This document shows, piece after piece, positions 5,790 through 6,044 of a stretch of 6,044 nucleotides of DNA. Position 1 is the stretch's first letter. The number at the start of each line of letters is the position of its first letter. This stretch comes from a bacterium (GTDB lineage Bacteria > BMS3Abin14): contig JARGFV010000132.1 in assembly GCA_029210545.1 (NCBI GenBank), positions 1-6,044 of the forward strand, read 5' to 3'. The notes beneath the pieces were generated by a model. It was not told the DNA's origin and made no database searches. It was given only the letters and a program-made list of their open reading frames with translations. A program made the position numbers and the translations under genes.

Positions 5790-5815
5790 TGCCGGAAGTG
5801 TAACATCTTCCGGCA
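5790..5815. promoter_or_regulatory. Perfect 9-bp hairpin upstream of rng
   Basis: TGCCGGAAG (5790-5798) and CTTCCGGCA (5807-5815) enclose TGTAACAT. A T6 tract lies on the 5' side on the plus strand (an A6 tract after the stem on the minus strand). The polarity is wrong for an intrinsic terminator on either strand. It may be a leader RNA element or an operator. Confidence 0.4.
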
Positions 5816-5823
5816 AACGATAC

Positions 5824-5859
5824 CCAGGAGTCTGGTCAGGTTCTTCGACCGGCTCCTGG
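5824..5859. promoter_or_regulatory. 13-bp bulged hairpin upstream of rng
   Basis: CCAGGAG (5824-5830) pairs with CTCCTGG (5853-5859), continues through one T-G and one C-G pair, skips a bulged T at 5833, and closes with GGTC/GACC around a 9-nt loop. On the plus strand it is followed by AT-rich sequence without a T run. It lies 8 nt from the previous hairpin, so the two form a tandem structure. Confidence 0.4.
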
Positions 5860-5876
5860 ATATAAATAACAATAAT

Positions 5877-5892
5877 CCTGAATTAAGTCAGG
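5877..5892. promoter_or_regulatory. Small operator-like dyad
   Basis: CCTGA and TCAGG flank ATTAAG, giving a 16-nt dyad in AT-rich DNA next to the hairpins. The size suits a dimeric repressor site, but no regulator is indicated and chance is possible. Confidence 0.2.
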
Positions 5893-5903
5893 GGGAAAGT
5901 TCA

Positions 5904-5973
5904 GTTCACGGTAAACAGTTTACTGTTCACGGTTCTCCATTCACGTTTCACGTTTCACGATTCACTGTTGATA
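5904..5973. repeat. Heptanucleotide array, about 10 units
   Basis: Strict 7-nt phasing over 70 bases: GTTCACG, GTAAACA, GTTTACT, GTTCACG, GTTCTCC, ATTCACG, TTTCACG, TTTCACG, ATTCACT, GTTGATA. The core is NTTCACG; one unit (GTAAACA) is close to the reverse complement of its neighbour, making a GTAAAC-A-GTTTAC palindrome. Coding use is unlikely because period 7 breaks the frame. It resembles STRR-type heptamer repeats known from intergenic regions of other bacteria. Confidence 0.7.
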
Positions 5974-6006
5974 GAGTCGCAAAAAGTCCAATCCGGGACT
6001 TTTCGC
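5968..6006. repeat. Palindromic repeat, inverted relative of the one at 48-73
   Basis: The sequence reads TTGAT, four variable bases, then TCGCAAAAAGTC (5977-5988). On the minus strand, 48-73 reads TTGAT, four bases, then the identical TCGCAAAAAGTC. AAAAGTCC (5982-5989) and GGACTTTT (5996-6003) form a hairpin extended by two further pairs. The two copies face in opposite directions at the ends of the window. Confidence 0.65.
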
Positions 6007-6011
6007 TCCAC

Positions 6012-6041
6012 GGAAAGGGAAAAGCGTCGTTTTCCCTTTCC
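6012..6041. repeat. Perfect 12-bp purine/pyrimidine hairpin
   Basis: GGAAAGGGAAAA (6012-6023) and TTTTCCCTTTCC (6030-6041) are perfect complements around GCGTCG. One arm is all purine and the other all pyrimidine. It directly follows the palindrome at 5968-6006, making a composite of adjacent hairpins like that at 1-73. It might terminate a gene outside the window, but no T run follows within the visible sequence. Confidence 0.55.
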
Positions 6042-6044
6042 TTA

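Larger units (their letters stand above)
5448..6044. other. Non-coding region upstream of rng (597 nt)
   Basis: No credible gene was found. A minus-strand open frame starting at 5700 runs into rng out of frame, has no ribosome binding site and reads through repeats, so I do not call it. The region holds at least five hairpins, two sets of 7-nt-period repeats and a composite palindrome at the far end. I could not place a convincing sigma-70 promoter for rng. Part of the segment may be a structured rng leader; the distal part is repeat DNA. Confidence 0.6.

Noticed and set aside
5904-5973. Heptamer array considered as a CRISPR
   Set aside because: Units are 7 nt, directly adjacent and without spacers; no cas genes are present.

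Overview
The window looks like a chromosomal piece of a GC-rich, uncultivated-type Deltaproteobacterium (Desulfobacterota-like). All five recognisable genes are on the minus strand, in the order rng, rplU, rpmA, obgE, proB. This is the housekeeping arrangement I know from Geobacter and relatives, where nadD often follows proB. The taxonomic call rests on gene order and general protein resemblance, so it is tentative.

Layout, reading from high to low coordinates (the direction of transcription). Positions 6044-5448 hold no convincing gene. They contain a dense set of hairpins and 7-nt-period repeats ahead of rng, part of which may be a long structured rng leader. Positions 5447-3942 are rng (ribonuclease G/E family), complete with S1 fold, catalytic Asp pair and zinc-link cysteines. 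Positions 3941-3024 form a 918-base gap packed with palindromes and the last quarter of a decayed IS1380-type transposase. Positions 3023-1 hold rplU, rpmA, obgE and proB, very probably one operon: gaps of 147 and 24 nt, then an 8-nt overlap. The operon ends in an inverted repeat across the proB stop codon, a short heptamer array and a three-hairpin repeat.

How the genes relate: L21 and L27 are 50S proteins, ObgE is a GTPase of late 50S assembly, and RNase G processes rRNA and mRNA, so four of the five genes serve ribosome production or RNA maturation. ProB, the first enzyme of proline synthesis, is translationally coupled behind obgE.

I found no new defence, secretion or biosynthetic system. 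The unusual content is in the non-coding DNA: heptanucleotide arrays at several places, two oppositely oriented copies of a shared palindromic repeat at the window edges, a transposase remnant cut at its catalytic glutamate next to a palindrome, and possible RNA structures before rpmA and rng.
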